A stretch of 64,000 bases of DNA from Peribacillus simplex (GCF_001578185.1 NZ_CP011008.1:4678001-4742000); one strand, 5' to 3'. Counted from the stretch's first letter, positions 26,603 through 36,612 are shown. Notes: a model not told the origin generated them from the letters alone. Made by a program: numbers and translations.

Positions 26603-27171
26603 TACTAATACATGATAAAAATAAAAATCTAAAGAGTGTAGAAGATAAGTTTATAGATGCTATCTTTTATCAAATTTCGAATTATCTGACTTATATCATC
26701 AAGACGTACTAAGCTACAGTGAAGATCTTTTAGGGATGAAACATCAGTGCTCTTATCATGTACATACTTTAAAAGTAGAAGAAGAGTTTGTTTTTGATTT
26801 TCCTTTTGACATATTGACTATTCGAAATTATGTACAAGAAATCTTAATAAAATTAAATATCAAAGAACAACTTCCTACCTTTCAAGAAGCTGACTTTGAT
26901 TACTTATCTCAAGATTAAAAAACAAATGAACAAAAACTATGTAAAAATCATTTTATGTTTATCTCTCTATTAATCATAGCTATATTTTCTTCAATAGGAC
27001 TGACGAACATCAAAAATGGACACTTTAAACCTGATGAAAGAAACAATCAAACAGAGTGGGGATCATCTATAGCTAATGAAACACATATATCAGGATATAA
27101 AGAATGGATTAAACAATGAAGATGGGTACAGTTATGAAGGGGAAATTGGGTTTATAGGTGAAATTAAATAA
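26603..27171 (+). pseudogene. decayed gene(s) of unknown family
   Basis: Protein-like fragments lie in changing frames: NLKSVEDKFIDAIFYQISNY (about 26630), then LSDLYHQDVLSYSEDLLGMK and a continuous piece up to FQEADFDYLSQD ending at 26918, then, in the same frame after that stop, FMFISLLIIAIFSSIGLT and GYKEWIKQ, and finally, after another shift, NNEDGYSYEGEIGFIGEIK to 27171. The order cytoplasmic segment, membrane segment, tail suggests one or two former genes. The stretch is clearly more AT-rich than its neighbours. The only continuous open frame (26736-26918, 60 codons) has no good ribosome site. Family not recognised. Confidence 0.5.
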
Positions 27172-27216
27172 CTCTAAGTGACAATCTATATTCACTTGTC
27201 CCTTTTCTTAATGAAA

Positions 27217-27435
27217 GGCTCGTTTCGTAAAGATTGTTGTTTTTAAAACGAAACTATTTAAGGTTGATTGGAGCGGAAGTGCGAGACTCCTGCGGGAGCA
27301 GCGGGACAGGTGAGACCCCACAGGCGTTTACGCCGAGGAGGCTCACCGCCCGCACCAAGGAAAGCGAGCTTCTGGAGGGGAAATCAACCACAACTCACTA
27401 CCTGGTAAATAGCAACATAGTATGTGAAAACAGCC
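27217..27435. mobile_element. GC-rich Bacillaceae repeat, variant 2, as a MITE with 8-bp target duplication
   Basis: A 219-base non-coding element that begins GGCTCGTTTCG and ends GAAAACAGCC (imperfect terminal inverted repeats). It is flanked on both sides by the identical octamer TAATGAAA (27209-27216 and 27436-27443). The interior holds the GC-rich core GAGACTCCTGCGGGAGCAGC, a GGTTGATT/AATCAACC inverted pair and AGGAAAGCGAG. I recognise the core as the repeat common in Bacillaceae intergenic regions. Ends starting GGCT and an 8-bp AT-rich duplication are reminiscent of ISL3-family insertion; that link is inference. Confidence 0.8.
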
Positions 27436-27475
27436 TAATGAAAAAATCAACATTAAGCTTTAAAGGGCCATATAC

Positions 27476-27512
27476 AAAAAAGGCCGTTTAACATGTAAGT
27501 TAAACGGCCTTT
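27476..27512. terminator. terminator of the large subtilase gene
   Basis: AGGCCGTTTAAC-TTACAT-GTTAAACGGCCT with T run on the minus strand; 12 bases after the stop. Confidence 0.92.
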
Positions 27513-27523
27513 ACCTCTAATTA

Positions 27524-30500
27524 TTATTTAGATTTTTTAACCGTTACTTTTGCTGCTTTTCCTGTATTGCCAGCTTTATCTTTTGCTGAGACGTATAATG
27601 CAGAACCTGCTTTTTTCTTGCTGATTTTAACAGAGAATTTTCCATTTTTATCGGCTTTTGCCGTTCCGATGTTTTTATCATTGTACTTCACGGTTACGGT
27701 TGAACCGATTTCCGCTTTACCTGTTACTTTTGTTGCTTTGTCGTTTACTTCATTCACTTTCGGTGCACCTGGAGCGGTTTTATCTTTAACCGTTACTTTT
27801 GCTGCTTTTCCTGTATTGCCCGCTTTGTCTTTTGCAGAGGCATATAATACGGACCCTGCTTTTTTCTTGCTGATTTTAATGGAGAAGTTCCCCTTTTTAT
27901 CAGCTGTTGCCGTTCCGATGTTTTTATTGTTGTGCTTCACGGTTACGATTGAACCGATTTCCGCTTTACCTGTTACTGAGGTAGCTTTATCGCTTACTTC
28001 ATTCACTTTTGGCGCACCTGGAGCTGTTTTATCGAGAACAGTCACGGTTGCCGCCTTGCTTTCACGTTTTGCTAAGTCTGTAGCTGTGACTGAAAGTTTA
28101 GTGCCAGCCTTTTGCTTGCTGATTTTCACTTTGAAATTCCCTTTGCTGTCCGTGTTACCTGAACCAATCACTTTTTTTGCGCTATTTTTAATCGTGATTT
28201 TCATGTCCGCTTGTGATTGACCCATTACATACGTATCTTTGTCACTTAGAGCTTTAACAGTTGGCTTGTTAGGGGTTGCACCCTTATTCACGAATACTTT
28301 GATTGAAGATACGGCTAGTTTGGAAGAATCAGAGATATTCACAGTAAGCTGCTGCTCAGCTTTTTGGACCGGAATAGTAACGGTGAACGCTCCGTTAGCT
28401 GCAGCCGTTGCTTTACCGAGCGTTTTCTTCCCGTTTTTCACTTCGATTACCGAACCTTTTTTAGCTGAACCAGTCAGTTTTGTTTGCGTATCCATTACAA
28501 GGTTGACTTTTGCTTGTAAATCCACTGCACTAAGTGCACTATATGCATTCAGTCTACCAAATCCTGATACTAAATCTTTTCCGACAGGCAGTTCTTCTTC
28601 TGGTATTATGATTTCTCCATCTTCTGGTTCATAGTCCTCATAAGGGTCTACATTATCTTCTTCTTCAAAAGCAACATATTCCGATGTCTCATGAAGGATT
28701 TCCCTTACCTCATTCACTTTCAACCCAGGGTTTCCGGATAATAACAAGGCTGTAGCTGCCGCAACATGGGGAGTTGCCATTGATGTACCGTCCATGTAGG
28801 TAACATTTCCATTAGGTACAAGGCTCGGGATGCCTGTCCCTGGAGCGACCATGTCCAATTTCGATCCATAATTGGAATAATCGGATACTAAATCAAGGGC
28901 ATTGGTTGCACCGACGGATATGGCGTATTTAGATGATGCAGGATAAGATAGACCCTCCATCCCATCATTACCGCTTGCTACGACAACCATTACATTCTTG
29001 GCAGCGGCATGTTTCAAGGCATATTCAATCGTTCTGCTATATTCTCCGCCCAAGCTAAGGTTTATGACCTTTGCTCCATGATCCACGGCATATTTAATGC
29101 CTAATGCAACTTTCTCCATGTCTCCAGATCCTGAAGAATCCAAGACCTTTACAGGCATGATTTTAGCTACTGGATTGATTCCTTGCATCGAGTACCCATT
29201 ATCCGCTTTGGCAGCGATAATTCCGGATACATGTGTACCATGACCATTGTCATCAACGGCATTTTCTTTCTTATCGATGAAATTCTTACCTAAGTCCATG
29301 CGAACCGTATCTTTCAAATCCGCCAGTGAATCATCGACACCCGTGTCGACAACCGCTACTAATGTATCCTTTAAATTACGTTTCTTAATAAGGTTCTGCA
29401 GTTTTTCGTTATCGATGTCCGCTCCCTTTATGCCATCTTCACCACCGGCGTTATTTAAAGACCATTGATACGGTGACTGAATATCGGCTGAAAGTGCTTT
29501 GTACGTTTTTACCGCTTCGATATATTCCACTTCTGGAAGTTTCTCGATATTCGATAGAGCTGCTGTGCTCATTTTAGCTTGATTGTTTAACTCTACAACG
29601 TACATATCATCATACAGTACCTCTTGTTGCTTAGGTGCCGCCGATAATGTTCCATATCCTTTTCCTTTTACCTTGGATTGGACTGAACTTAATGACTTCC
29701 CAGGTTTAAGTTTGACAATATATTTGTTCTTTATATTCTTCGAAGCTGGAAGTTCAATTCCTGCTTTGCTTGCGATATCGACGATTCTCTCACCTGCAAG
29801 CTTATCAAGGTTGATTTTCTTTGCTATGCTGTTCATTTCTTTTTTCAATCCAGCTGGAGCGACGTCTGCTGTCTTATTGAATAATGCTTTAATCGCTTCT
29901 TGCTGCTTGTTGCTAATGACTGCCGTACTGCTTGCTCCATTCTCATTAAGATCCTCAATAAGCGGCTTAATGACGACTAAGTGATTATAGACAGCTTCCC
30001 TGGCCGTTTTATTACCAGCCAGATGAATGGCCAGGAATGGGGAAGCCTTATAGTATAAAGAGGAAAGGGAGCGCCCCTCAGATGACTTCGTGAGAACTTC
30101 ATCTCTAAACACGCGGAGTGTTTTCAACATGGATTCTCCCGTTTTCTTATCTTTTACACTTAGTTCAACTGAACACGATTCCATCTCTTCATCCCCAGAA
30201 GATGGCGGCAATGTCACTGAATGCGCATTGATGGAGTATTCAGCTTCATTTTTAGCATCCGGGATGGGATTTCCCTCATCATCCGTATCGCCGAAATATT
30301 CAACTTTAACGTAATATGTGCCTCCCCAAGCATATGGGAAATCGACTACAGCTTTTTCATCAGGATAAGAAGAGACAAGATAATTGCTCTCATCTTTTTC
30401 TGCTTTTTCTTTATCTTGATATACGGAAATATTCAAGACTTTGTCCGAATTGACTTCGAACTCAGCATGGGAGAATTTTTGTATATCTTCTTTTGTAGGG

Positions 30501-30688
30501 GTGATTTGATACCATTGAACATCCGGTTTTTCAAACTTCCCGTCCAAATTGTCTCCATTTTTAATCGTTTTAACATTTTCAATAGGTGTTGCAGTTGCAG
30601 CTTGAGAATTTAGTGGAACCATCAAGCTGATAATCAGTGCAAAAATAAGTACAAACGCCGTAAATCGACTCACATTCTTAAATTTCAC
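27524..30688 (-). CDS. secreted S8 (subtilisin-like) protease with Ig-like repeats
   Basis: A 1054-residue exported subtilase. Signal peptide up to about residue 30 (FVLIFALIISLMVPLNSQAA). Then a PPC-like domain (YYVKVEYFGD), a propeptide/inhibitor-like segment (NKYIVKLKPGKSLSSVQ), and the peptidase domain with the triad aspartate in LVAVVDTGVDD, histidine in NGHGTHVSGI and serine in DGTSMATPHVAA. An acidic insert follows (DPYEDYEPEDGE). The C-terminal 320 residues are four Ig-like modules; the last two are near-identical 82-residue copies (KTAPGAPKVNEV ... KAAKVTVK), also visible as a 246-base DNA repeat. Start GTG 30688 after GGAGGGG. Likely scavenging or cell-wall associated. Confidence 0.9.
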   Translation of the reverse strand: MKFKNVSRFTAFVLIFALIISLMVPLNSQAATATPIENVKTIKNGDNLDGKFEKPDVQWYQITPTKEDIQKFSHAEFEVNSDKVLNISVYQDKEKAEKDESNYLVSSYPDEKAVVDFPYAWGGTYYVKVEYFGDTDDEGNPIPDAKNEAEYSINAHSVTLPPSSGDEEMESCSVELSVKDKKTGESMLKTLRVFRDEVLTKSSEGRSLSSLYYKASPFLAIHLAGNKTAREAVYNHLVVIKPLIEDLNENGASSTAVISNKQQEAIKALFNKTADVAPAGLKKEMNSIAKKINLDKLAGERIVDIASKAGIELPASKNIKNKYIVKLKPGKSLSSVQSKVKGKGYGTLSAAPKQQEVLYDDMYVVELNNQAKMSTAALSNIEKLPEVEYIEAVKTYKALSADIQSPYQWSLNNAGGEDGIKGADIDNEKLQNLIKKRNLKDTLVAVVDTGVDDSLADLKDTVRMDLGKNFIDKKENAVDDNGHGTHVSGIIAAKADNGYSMQGINPVAKIMPVKVLDSSGSGDMEKVALGIKYAVDHGAKVINLSLGGEYSRTIEYALKHAAAKNVMVVVASGNDGMEGLSYPASSKYAISVGATNALDLVSDYSNYGSKLDMVAPGTGIPSLVPNGNVTYMDGTSMATPHVAAATALLLSGNPGLKVNEVREILHETSEYVAFEEEDNVDPYEDYEPEDGEIIIPEEELPVGKDLVSGFGRLNAYSALSAVDLQAKVNLVMDTQTKLTGSAKKGSVIEVKNGKKTLGKATAAANGAFTVTIPVQKAEQQLTVNISDSSKLAVSSIKVFVNKGATPNKPTVKALSDKDTYVMGQSQADMKITIKNSAKKVIGSGNTDSKGNFKVKISKQKAGTKLSVTATDLAKRESKAATVTVLDKTAPGAPKVNEVSDKATSVTGKAEIGSIVTVKHNNKNIGTATADKKGNFSIKISKKKAGSVLYASAKDKAGNTGKAAKVTVKDKTAPGAPKVNEVNDKATKVTGKAEIGSTVTVKYNDKNIGTAKADKNGKFSVKISKKKAGSALYVSAKDKAGNTGKAAKVTVKKSK

Positions 30689-30704
30689 AGTTTCCCCTCC
30701 AATA

Positions 30705-30970
30705 ATTGGTTAAAAAATAACAGTACTATACCAAACTATCACACTGTAAAATTTTATCAACCAATTTTTTACCTTTTTTATGGCAAATACTTGATATATT
30801 GGGCCTTCAAGCCGAAAAATGATTCTCATGTACCAATTTAAGCAAGATATTTAAGTTCCAATGCATCTCCTTCCGCTTATTAATTCCAAATTTGATAGAC
30901 TCATCGCAAATAGATTTATATCGGGGGAATTCCTAACCATGACCTAATTCCTATGTTCAGCCGATGCCCA
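30705..30970. other. intergenic upstream of the subtilase
   Basis: About 270 AT-rich bases between the protease start and the leuS terminator. I see no gene, repeat or known leader; the protease promoter must be here but no clear hexamer pair was found. Confidence 0.4.
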
Positions 30971-30973
30971 CGC

Positions 30974-31016
30974 AAAAAAAAAGCTGTCCCAGCATTAAAA
31001 CATGCGGAACAGCCCT
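30974..31016 (-). terminator. leuS terminator
   Basis: Minus strand GGGCTGTTCCGCAT-GTTTTA-ATGCTGGGACAGC followed by a run of Ts. Confidence 0.9.
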
Positions 31017-31028
31017 CAATCGATTTAG

Positions 31029-33443
31029 TTAGTTTGCGACGATATTGACTAATTTGCCTGGTACGGCAATAACTTTGCGGATGGTTTTCCCATCGATTTG
31101 TTCTTTGATGGAGTTATCCCCCATTGCAATTTCTTCCAGTTTTTCTTTTGTAGTGTCAGTCGGCACCATTAATTTCGCTTTGACTTTTCCATTGATTTGG
31201 ATGACGATTTCGACTTCGTTATCCACTAACTTCGCTTCGTCGAACGCAGGCCATGTTCCGTATGTGATGCTCTCGGAGTGACCTAGTTTTGACCAAAGCT
31301 CCTCGGCGATATGCGGTGCAACTGGTGCAAGCAATTTGACGAAGCCTTCGATATATACCTTAGGAAGCGAATCCGCTTTATAGGCATCATTAATGAATAC
31401 CATCAATTGTGAAATCGCCGTATTGAATTTCAATTCTTCATAGTTCTCGGTCACTTTTTTAACCGTTTGATGATAGACTTTTTCAAGCTTGCCCGTGTCA
31501 TCCGTTTCGGTCACCTTATCTGTGATCGTATTGTCTTCGTTGACCAATAAACGCCAGATACGGTCAAGGAATCTGCGGGATCCGTCCAATCCGTTTGTAG
31601 ACCAGGCAATCGAAGCATCCAATGGTCCCATGAACATTTCGTACATTCGAAGTGTATCGGCACCATGGCTTTCAACGATATCATCCGGGTTCACGACATT
31701 CCCTTTGGATTTACTCATTTTTTCATTATTCTCGCCAAGGATCATTCCTTGGTTAAATAGGTTTTGGAAAGGTTCCTTCGTTGGCACGACACCGATATCG
31801 TACAGGAATTTATGCCAGAAACGAGCGTAAAGCAAGTGAAGCACCGCATGCTCAGCGCCGCCAATATAAATGTCGACCGGCATCCATTCTTTTAATTTTT
31901 CAGGATCTGCAAGTGCCTCCTTGTTGTCCGGATCGATATAACGAAGGAAGTACCAGCTGCTGCCTGCCCATTGTGGCATGGTGTTTGTCTCACGGCGCCC
32001 TTTTCGTCCGTTTTCATCCGTTACGTTCACCCATTCCGTAATGTTTGCAAGAGGTGATTCGCCTGTACCTGAAGGCTTGATGTCTGTCGCTTTCGGTAAA
32101 ATCAATGGAAGTTCTTCTTCCTTCACTGCAGACATCGTGCCGTCTTCCCAATGTATGATTGGAATCGGTTCACCCCAGTAACGCTGACGGCTGAATAACC
32201 AGTCGCGAAGACGGTATGTTATTTTCTTCGTACCGATTTCTTTTTCTTCCAGCCATTTGATCATGGTTGAAATGCCTTCTTCTTTATTCAAGCCATCAAG
32301 GAATTCCGAATTCACATGAAGTCCATCGCCTGTATACGCTGCACTTGTCACATCTCCGCCAGCTACGACTTCCTTGATCGGCAATTCGAACTTGACTGCA
32401 AATTCATAATCACGCTCATCATGTGCAGGAACGGCCATGATCGCACCTGTTCCGTAGCTGATCAACACGTAATCAGCAATCCAGATCGGCATTTTTTCGC
32501 CGTTTACCGGATTAATGGCATAAGCCCCCGTAAACACGCCTGACTTATCCTTTGCCAAGTCTGTTCTTTCCAGGTCGCTTTTATGTTTCACTTCATCTAA
32601 ATATGCGTCAACTGCTTTCCTTTGATCAGCCGTCGTAATTTTATCGACAAATGGATGTTCAGGTGCCAATACGGCATATGTTGCACCGAATAACGTATCT
32701 GGACGAGTCGTGAACACCGTGAATGTATCATCAAAGCCATCGATATTGAATGTAACCTCCGCGCCCTCGGAACGGCCAATCCAGTTACGTTGCATATCCT
32801 TGATGTTTTCCGGCCAATCGACATCATTCAAATCGTCGATTAAGCGGTCCGCATAAGCCGTGATTCGAAGCATCCACTGTTTCATAGGGCGGCGCTCAAC
32901 CGGATGGCCCCCACGCTCACTTTTTCCATCGATGACTTCTTCGTTCGCCAATACCGTGCCAAGGGCTGGACACCAGTTAACGGCCACTTCATCAATATAT
33001 GCAAGGCCCTTTTCATATAATTTCAAGAAGATCCATTGCGTCCATTTGTAATAGTCAGGGTCTGTCGTGTTAATTTCACGATCCCAGTCATAAGAAAAAC
33101 CAAGGGCTTTGATTTGGCGGCGGAACGTGTTGATGTTGTGCTCCGTGAATTCAGCTGGATCATTTCCCGTATCGATCGCATATTGCTCTGCCGGAAGTCC
33201 AAAAGCGTCCCAGCCGATCGGATGCAAAACATTATACCCCTGCGCCCGTTTCATCCGTGCCAGGATGTCGCTTGCCGTATAACCTTCCGGGTGACCCACA
33301 TGAAGACCGGCCCCTGAAGGATATGGGAACATATCCAGCGCGTAGAATTTGCGTTTGCCGCTTTCTTCACCCGTTTTGAATGTCTTGTTGCCTTCCCAAT
33401 ACTGCTGCCATTTCGTTTCTATGCTTCTATGGTCAAAACTCAT
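31029..33443 (-). CDS. leuS: leucyl-tRNA synthetase
   Basis: Class I aminoacyl-tRNA synthetase that charges tRNA-Leu. 804 residues, the usual bacterial length. HIGH motif as HVGHPEG near residue 48; CP1 editing domain with [12 protein letters not shown] around residue 245; KMSKS motif in [14 protein letters not shown] near residue 575; C-terminal anticodon-binding region with a beta tail ([14 protein letters not shown]). Start ATG 33443 with GGAGG. Expression is controlled by the T-box leader directly upstream. Confidence 0.98.
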   Translation of the reverse strand: MSFDHRSIETKWQQYWEGNKTFKTGEESGKRKFYALDMFPYPSGAGLHVGHPEGYTASDILARMKRAQGYNVLHPIGWDAFGLPAEQYAIDTGNDPAEFTEHNINTFRRQIKALGFSYDWDREINTTDPDYYKWTQWIFLKLYEKGLAYIDEVAVNWCPALGTVLANEEVIDGKSERGGHPVERRPMKQWMLRITAYADRLIDDLNDVDWPENIKDMQRNWIGRSEGAEVTFNIDGFDDTFTVFTTRPDTLFGATYAVLAPEHPFVDKITTADQRKAVDAYLDEVKHKSDLERTDLAKDKSGVFTGAYAINPVNGEKMPIWIADYVLISYGTGAIMAVPAHDERDYEFAVKFELPIKEVVAGGDVTSAAYTGDGLHVNSEFLDGLNKEEGISTMIKWLEEKEIGTKKITYRLRDWLFSRQRYWGEPIPIIHWEDGTMSAVKEEELPLILPKATDIKPSGTGESPLANITEWVNVTDENGRKGRRETNTMPQWAGSSWYFLRYIDPDNKEALADPEKLKEWMPVDIYIGGAEHAVLHLLYARFWHKFLYDIGVVPTKEPFQNLFNQGMILGENNEKMSKSKGNVVNPDDIVESHGADTLRMYEMFMGPLDASIAWSTNGLDGSRRFLDRIWRLLVNEDNTITDKVTETDDTGKLEKVYHQTVKKVTENYEELKFNTAISQLMVFINDAYKADSLPKVYIEGFVKLLAPVAPHIAEELWSKLGHSESITYGTWPAFDEAKLVDNEVEIVIQINGKVKAKLMVPTDTTKEKLEEIAMGDNSIKEQIDGKTIRKVIAVPGKLVNIVAN

Positions 33444-33477
33444 ATTATTTCCTCCTAATTTCCGTATAAAAAAACAA

Positions 33478-33783
33478 TAAAAAACCCCTCATCCCAAAAT
33501 AGGGACGAGAGGATTATGTATATCTTCCCGCGGTACCACCCACATTGGCGATAGCTAAAATCCGCCCAGCTTAAAACATCATCCGTAACATGGATTAAAA
33601 CGCCAGGCATTACTTTTTACCTTCACACCTGGAACTCCAAGGCGAGTTCACGACCATCCCAGGTTGACTTGCACCACCCGTCAACTCTCTTTACTGAAAT
33701 AAAATCGCTACTGTTCCTCATCATAGTCTTTATGAGAATATTTGATTATATTACATTCTAGTCAATTTTACCGATAATTGCAA
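33478..33783 (-). promoter_or_regulatory. leuS promoter and T-box leader (tRNA-Leu sensing)
   Basis: Minus strand: a promoter TTGCAA-17-TAGAAT (33783-33755), then a 200-base leader with the T-box bulge sequence GGGTGGTACCGCGGG (33541-33527), the site that pairs with the acceptor end of uncharged tRNA. The stem I specifier region reads GTGAACTCGCC, giving CTC (33646-33644), a leucine codon. The leader ends in a terminator CTCTCGTCCCTATTTTGGGATGAG plus T run (around 33512-33476) that the antiterminator would displace. Confidence 0.93.
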
Positions 33784-33847
33784 TAGCCGTACATAAACAT
33801 TATCGACAGGTTTTTCATTATATATGCGAATTCAAGGAAAAACGTGC

Positions 33848-33882
33848 AAAAAAAAGGGAGCTATGCATCCATAGCTCCCTTG
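33848..33882 (-). terminator. ytzC terminator
   Basis: AAGGGAGCTATG-GATG-CATAGCTCCCTT followed by Ts on the minus strand. Confidence 0.92.
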
Positions 33883-33887
33883 CTCCT

Positions 33888-34151
33888 TTAATGTCGCAGT
33901 AATATCATTTCATTTTTCAATTCATTCAATTGCTGCCGCATCCGCGAAAGCATATCCCGTTGTTGGGCATTCGAACTGGCATACAATCGTTCCATATCAG
34001 TCAAAGCCTCTTCGATATACCTTTGCGAATTTTGAAATTGTTCATCATCATAATGCTCCTGCCGAGAGGCCTCGTTAAATTCAAACTCTGCAAAATGGAG
34101 AGCCCCTTCACATTGCTCTAAAAAATGATCGACGGATTGTCTGGTTGCCAT
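33888..34151 (-). CDS. ytzC: YtzC, DUF2524 family
   Basis: An 87-residue highly helical, coiled-coil-prone protein beginning MATRQSVDHFLEQCEGALHF and ending MRQQLNELKNEMILLRH; I recognise it as B. subtilis YtzC (DUF2524). No known function. Start ATG 34151, with AAGGAGAGGG upstream; an in-frame extension to 34214 lacks an initiation site. It lies between leuS and a SUKH-type gene, in the same general place as in B. subtilis. Confidence 0.82.
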   Translation of the reverse strand: MATRQSVDHFLEQCEGALHFAEFEFNEASRQEHYDDEQFQNSQRYIEEALTDMERLYASSNAQQRDMLSRMRQQLNELKNEMILLRH

Positions 34152-34246
34152 TTCAAACCCTCTCCTTCGCGTCTCATTTGGATGACTCAGTATCATCTTG
34201 TTTAGTTTGAGCAAATAACGAGCGGATTATCATTTTTTTTGAGGAA

Positions 34247-34753
34247 TCATCCTTTATCCCAAAACTTCTCCCCTTGATGGGAAATAAACCGCTCGATCCA
34301 TTCGGCAAAGCCCATATGGAGTTTCTCGCCTTCTTCAAAATCATCGATATGGCCTTTTACCATTAAATAATCCTTATCACCTTTTGCGACGGCCTCCCCA
34401 TCGATCACGATATTATCTTGATAAATGCAGGCCACTTTAAAGCATCCTTCGTAAGAACTTTCATATGTGTAATTAACAATATCATCCAGGCTATACAAAT
34501 CATTTCCCTGACCAGATTCTACGCTATCGAACAGACGGCATCCATTCGTTATTTTCAAAAACTCTTTATAATCATCGGGCAGAAGCAATCCGGTTTTCTT
34601 TTCAAAGGAATGAATTTGTTCATCCGAAGCAGGTGAATTGAAGGTGCAAGTGGCTTTGTATATGAACCCATCCTCATTTACTTCAATGACCTGATTATTT
34701 TCGGCTAATTTCTTTTTCATTTGATTAATCGCTTCTTCAACTTGACCGGTCAT
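34247..34753 (-). CDS. SMI1/KNR4 (SUKH) family protein
   Basis: About 168 residues. The SMI1/KNR4 fold is indicated by SDEQIHSFEKKTGLLLPDDYKEFLKITNGCRLF (two adjacent helices then the NG turn) and the C-terminal FAEWIERFI. Proteins of this superfamily are often immunity proteins of polymorphic toxin systems, but stand-alone housekeeping members are frequent in Bacillus, and no toxin gene is near. The start is uncertain: ATG 34753 follows GGGAG at nine bases; ATG 34759 is also possible, and ATG 34783 has no ribosome site. Confidence 0.75.
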   Translation of the reverse strand: MTGQVEEAINQMKKKLAENNQVIEVNEDGFIYKATCTFNSPASDEQIHSFEKKTGLLLPDDYKEFLKITNGCRLFDSVESGQGNDLYSLDDIVNYTYESSYEGCFKVACIYQDNIVIDGEAVAKGDKDYLMVKGHIDDFEEGEKLHMGFAEWIERFISHQGEKFWDKG

Positions 34754-34924
34754 GTCCATCAGCTCCCGATTGGATATAGTCATTCACTAGAGATACTAGA
34801 AAAAGCAGCTAATTGTTTAGCCTTCAAGTATACAGTATACGCTTATTTTTCAAAAAAAGACCTAGCTGCCCGAATGTTGTATAATATATGTTGCGCTTTA
34901 TTTTTTACTTAGGAGGTTGCTGAT

Positions 34925-35893
34925 TTGAATCAAGCAAACCCGTTTATATATGCAACGGATAACAAACGATATCATACATGGAATTACCACTTGAGAAATC
35001 ATTTTGGACATAAGGTTTTTAAAGTTGCCCTTGATGGCGGTTTTGACTGTCCGAACCGTGATGGGACAGTCGCACATGGAGGCTGTACCTTCTGCAGTGC
35101 CTCAGGCTCGGGTGACTTTGCGGGCAGCAGGGTTGAACCGCTCGACGTCCAGTTCAAGCAAATCAGCGAACGTATGCATCATAAATGGAAAGACGGTAAG
35201 TATATGGCCTATTTCCAAGCGTTCACGAATACGCATGCACCTGTGGCAGAGCTTCGCGAGAAATATGAAAGTGTATTGACCCAGGAAGGTGTCGTCGGAC
35301 TCTCCATTGCAACGCGTCCGGATTGCCTTCCGGATGATGTAGTCGAGTATTTAGCGGAATTGAACGAACGCACTTATCTATGGGTTGAACTTGGTCTTCA
35401 AACGGTTCATGAAAAGACCGCGACGATGATCAACCGTGCCCATGACTTCGATTGCTACAAAGAAGGGGTCGATAAACTGCGCAAACACGGCATCAGCGTA
35501 TGCTCCCATATCATCAATGGCCTTCCTCAGGAAGATTACGACATGATGATGGAAACAGCCCGGGAAGTCGCCAAACTTGATGTGCAGGGCATAAAGATCC
35601 ATTTACTTCATCTATTAAAAGGGACCCCTATGGTCAAACAATATGAAAAAGGCCTGCTTGAATTCCTTGACCGTGACGATTATGTCAGCCTGGTATGTGA
35701 TCAACTGGAAATAATCCCTCCGGAAATGATCGTTCACCGCATAACGGGAGACGGCCCAATCGATTTGATGATCGGGCCAATGTGGAGCGTCAATAAATGG
35801 GATGTGTTGAATGCCATTGATGCCGAATTGCAACGCCGCAACAGCTGGCAGGGGAAAAATCATCATACGGAGGTACAATCAGATGAAGCTTGA
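34925..35893 (+). CDS. ytqA: TIGR01212-family radical SAM protein YtqA (MnmL)
   Basis: Radical SAM enzyme of 322 residues. The cluster cysteines are in DGGFDCPNRDG and GGCTFCSASGSGDF, that is C-x14-C-x2-C, characteristic of this Elp3-like family. In B. subtilis YtqA (MnmL) has been linked to the alternate route of mnm5s2U34 tRNA modification, and the adjacent ytqB encodes the methyltransferase step, which the pairing here supports. The start is TTG 34925 with AGGAGG upstream; no ATG fits. The stop overlaps the ytqB start by 11 bases, so the genes are translationally coupled. Confidence 0.88.
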   Translation: MNQANPFIYATDNKRYHTWNYHLRNHFGHKVFKVALDGGFDCPNRDGTVAHGGCTFCSASGSGDFAGSRVEPLDVQFKQISERMHHKWKDGKYMAYFQAFTNTHAPVAELREKYESVLTQEGVVGLSIATRPDCLPDDVVEYLAELNERTYLWVELGLQTVHEKTATMINRAHDFDCYKEGVDKLRKHGISVCSHIINGLPQEDYDMMMETAREVAKLDVQGIKIHLLHLLKGTPMVKQYEKGLLEFLDRDDYVSLVCDQLEIIPPEMIVHRITGDGPIDLMIGPMWSVNKWDVLNAIDAELQRRNSWQGKNHHTEVQSDEA

Positions 35894-36455
35894 CCGAATT
35901 TTGCCATTCGCCAGGATCCTGCTTGAAAAAGCGGTCAAGCCCGGGGATATTACCATTGATGGCACGATGGGCAACGGTTTTGATACTGTCTTCCTGGCAG
36001 GACTAACCGGAGAAAACGGACATGTCTATAGTTTTGACATTCAGAAAGAAGCGCTCCAAATCACAGCGGCCAAACTGATGTCCGAGAATTTACAGGAACA
36101 CTGCACCCTCATTCATGATGGGCATGAACAACTCAGCAAATACATCAGAAAAGAACATTCCGGAAAGATCACAGGTGCCATATTCAACCTAGGCTACCTT
36201 CCTGGCGGTGACAAATCAATCATCACCCAAGCAGATACGACGATATCAGCTATTGAACAGCTGTTCGAGATGCTTGCACCTGAAGGCATCATCATCCTCG
36301 TCATTTACCATGGACATCCAGGAGGATCGGCTGAACGGGATGCATTGATGGATTATGTACAGGACTTCCCTCAACAAAAAGCGCATATCCTGAAATACGG
36401 CTTCATCAACCAAGCCAACAATCCGCCATTCATTGTAGCGATTGAAAAGAGATGA
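35883..36455 (+). CDS. ytqB: tRNA wobble-uridine methyltransferase YtqB (MnmM)
   Basis: Class I SAM-dependent methyltransferase, 190 residues. SAM-binding motif ITIDGTMGNGFDTVFLAGL near residue 25; catalytic region with IFNLGYLPGGDKSI, and the C-terminal NQANNPPFIVAIEKR typical of this family. YtqB/MnmM makes the last methyl transfer to mnm5s2U in tRNAs of Gram-positive bacteria. Start ATG 35883 with GGAGG inside the end of ytqA. Followed by a clear terminator. Confidence 0.9.
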   Translation: MKLDRILPFARILLEKAVKPGDITIDGTMGNGFDTVFLAGLTGENGHVYSFDIQKEALQITAAKLMSENLQEHCTLIHDGHEQLSKYIRKEHSGKITGAIFNLGYLPGGDKSIITQADTTISAIEQLFEMLAPEGIIILVIYHGHPGGSAERDALMDYVQDFPQQKAHILKYGFINQANNPPFIVAIEKR

Positions 36456-36464
36456 TCGCTCCTG

Positions 36465-36494
36465 ACACCGTTCTTTCCCCGAACGGTGTTTTTT
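36465..36494 (+). terminator. ytqAB terminator
   Basis: ACACCGTTC-TTTCCCC-GAACGGTGT followed by TTTTT. Confidence 0.92.
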
Positions 36495-36612
36495 CATTTG
36501 AAGGAAATGGCTACTTCACAAATGATCGGCAGCAAATTCCAATCATAACTTTTTGAATTTTTCGTCTATAATAATTATAATTAAAGAAAATAGATAAGAG
36601 GGTGTAGAAAAA

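Noticed and set aside
27234-27491. 85-codon frame in the GC-rich repeat
   Set aside because: It runs across the MITE, its right target duplication and the next terminator; no initiation site.
34247-34753. SUKH protein as evidence of a toxin-immunity locus
   Set aside because: No toxin, polymorphic C-terminal domain or secretion gene nearby; stand-alone SUKH genes are common.
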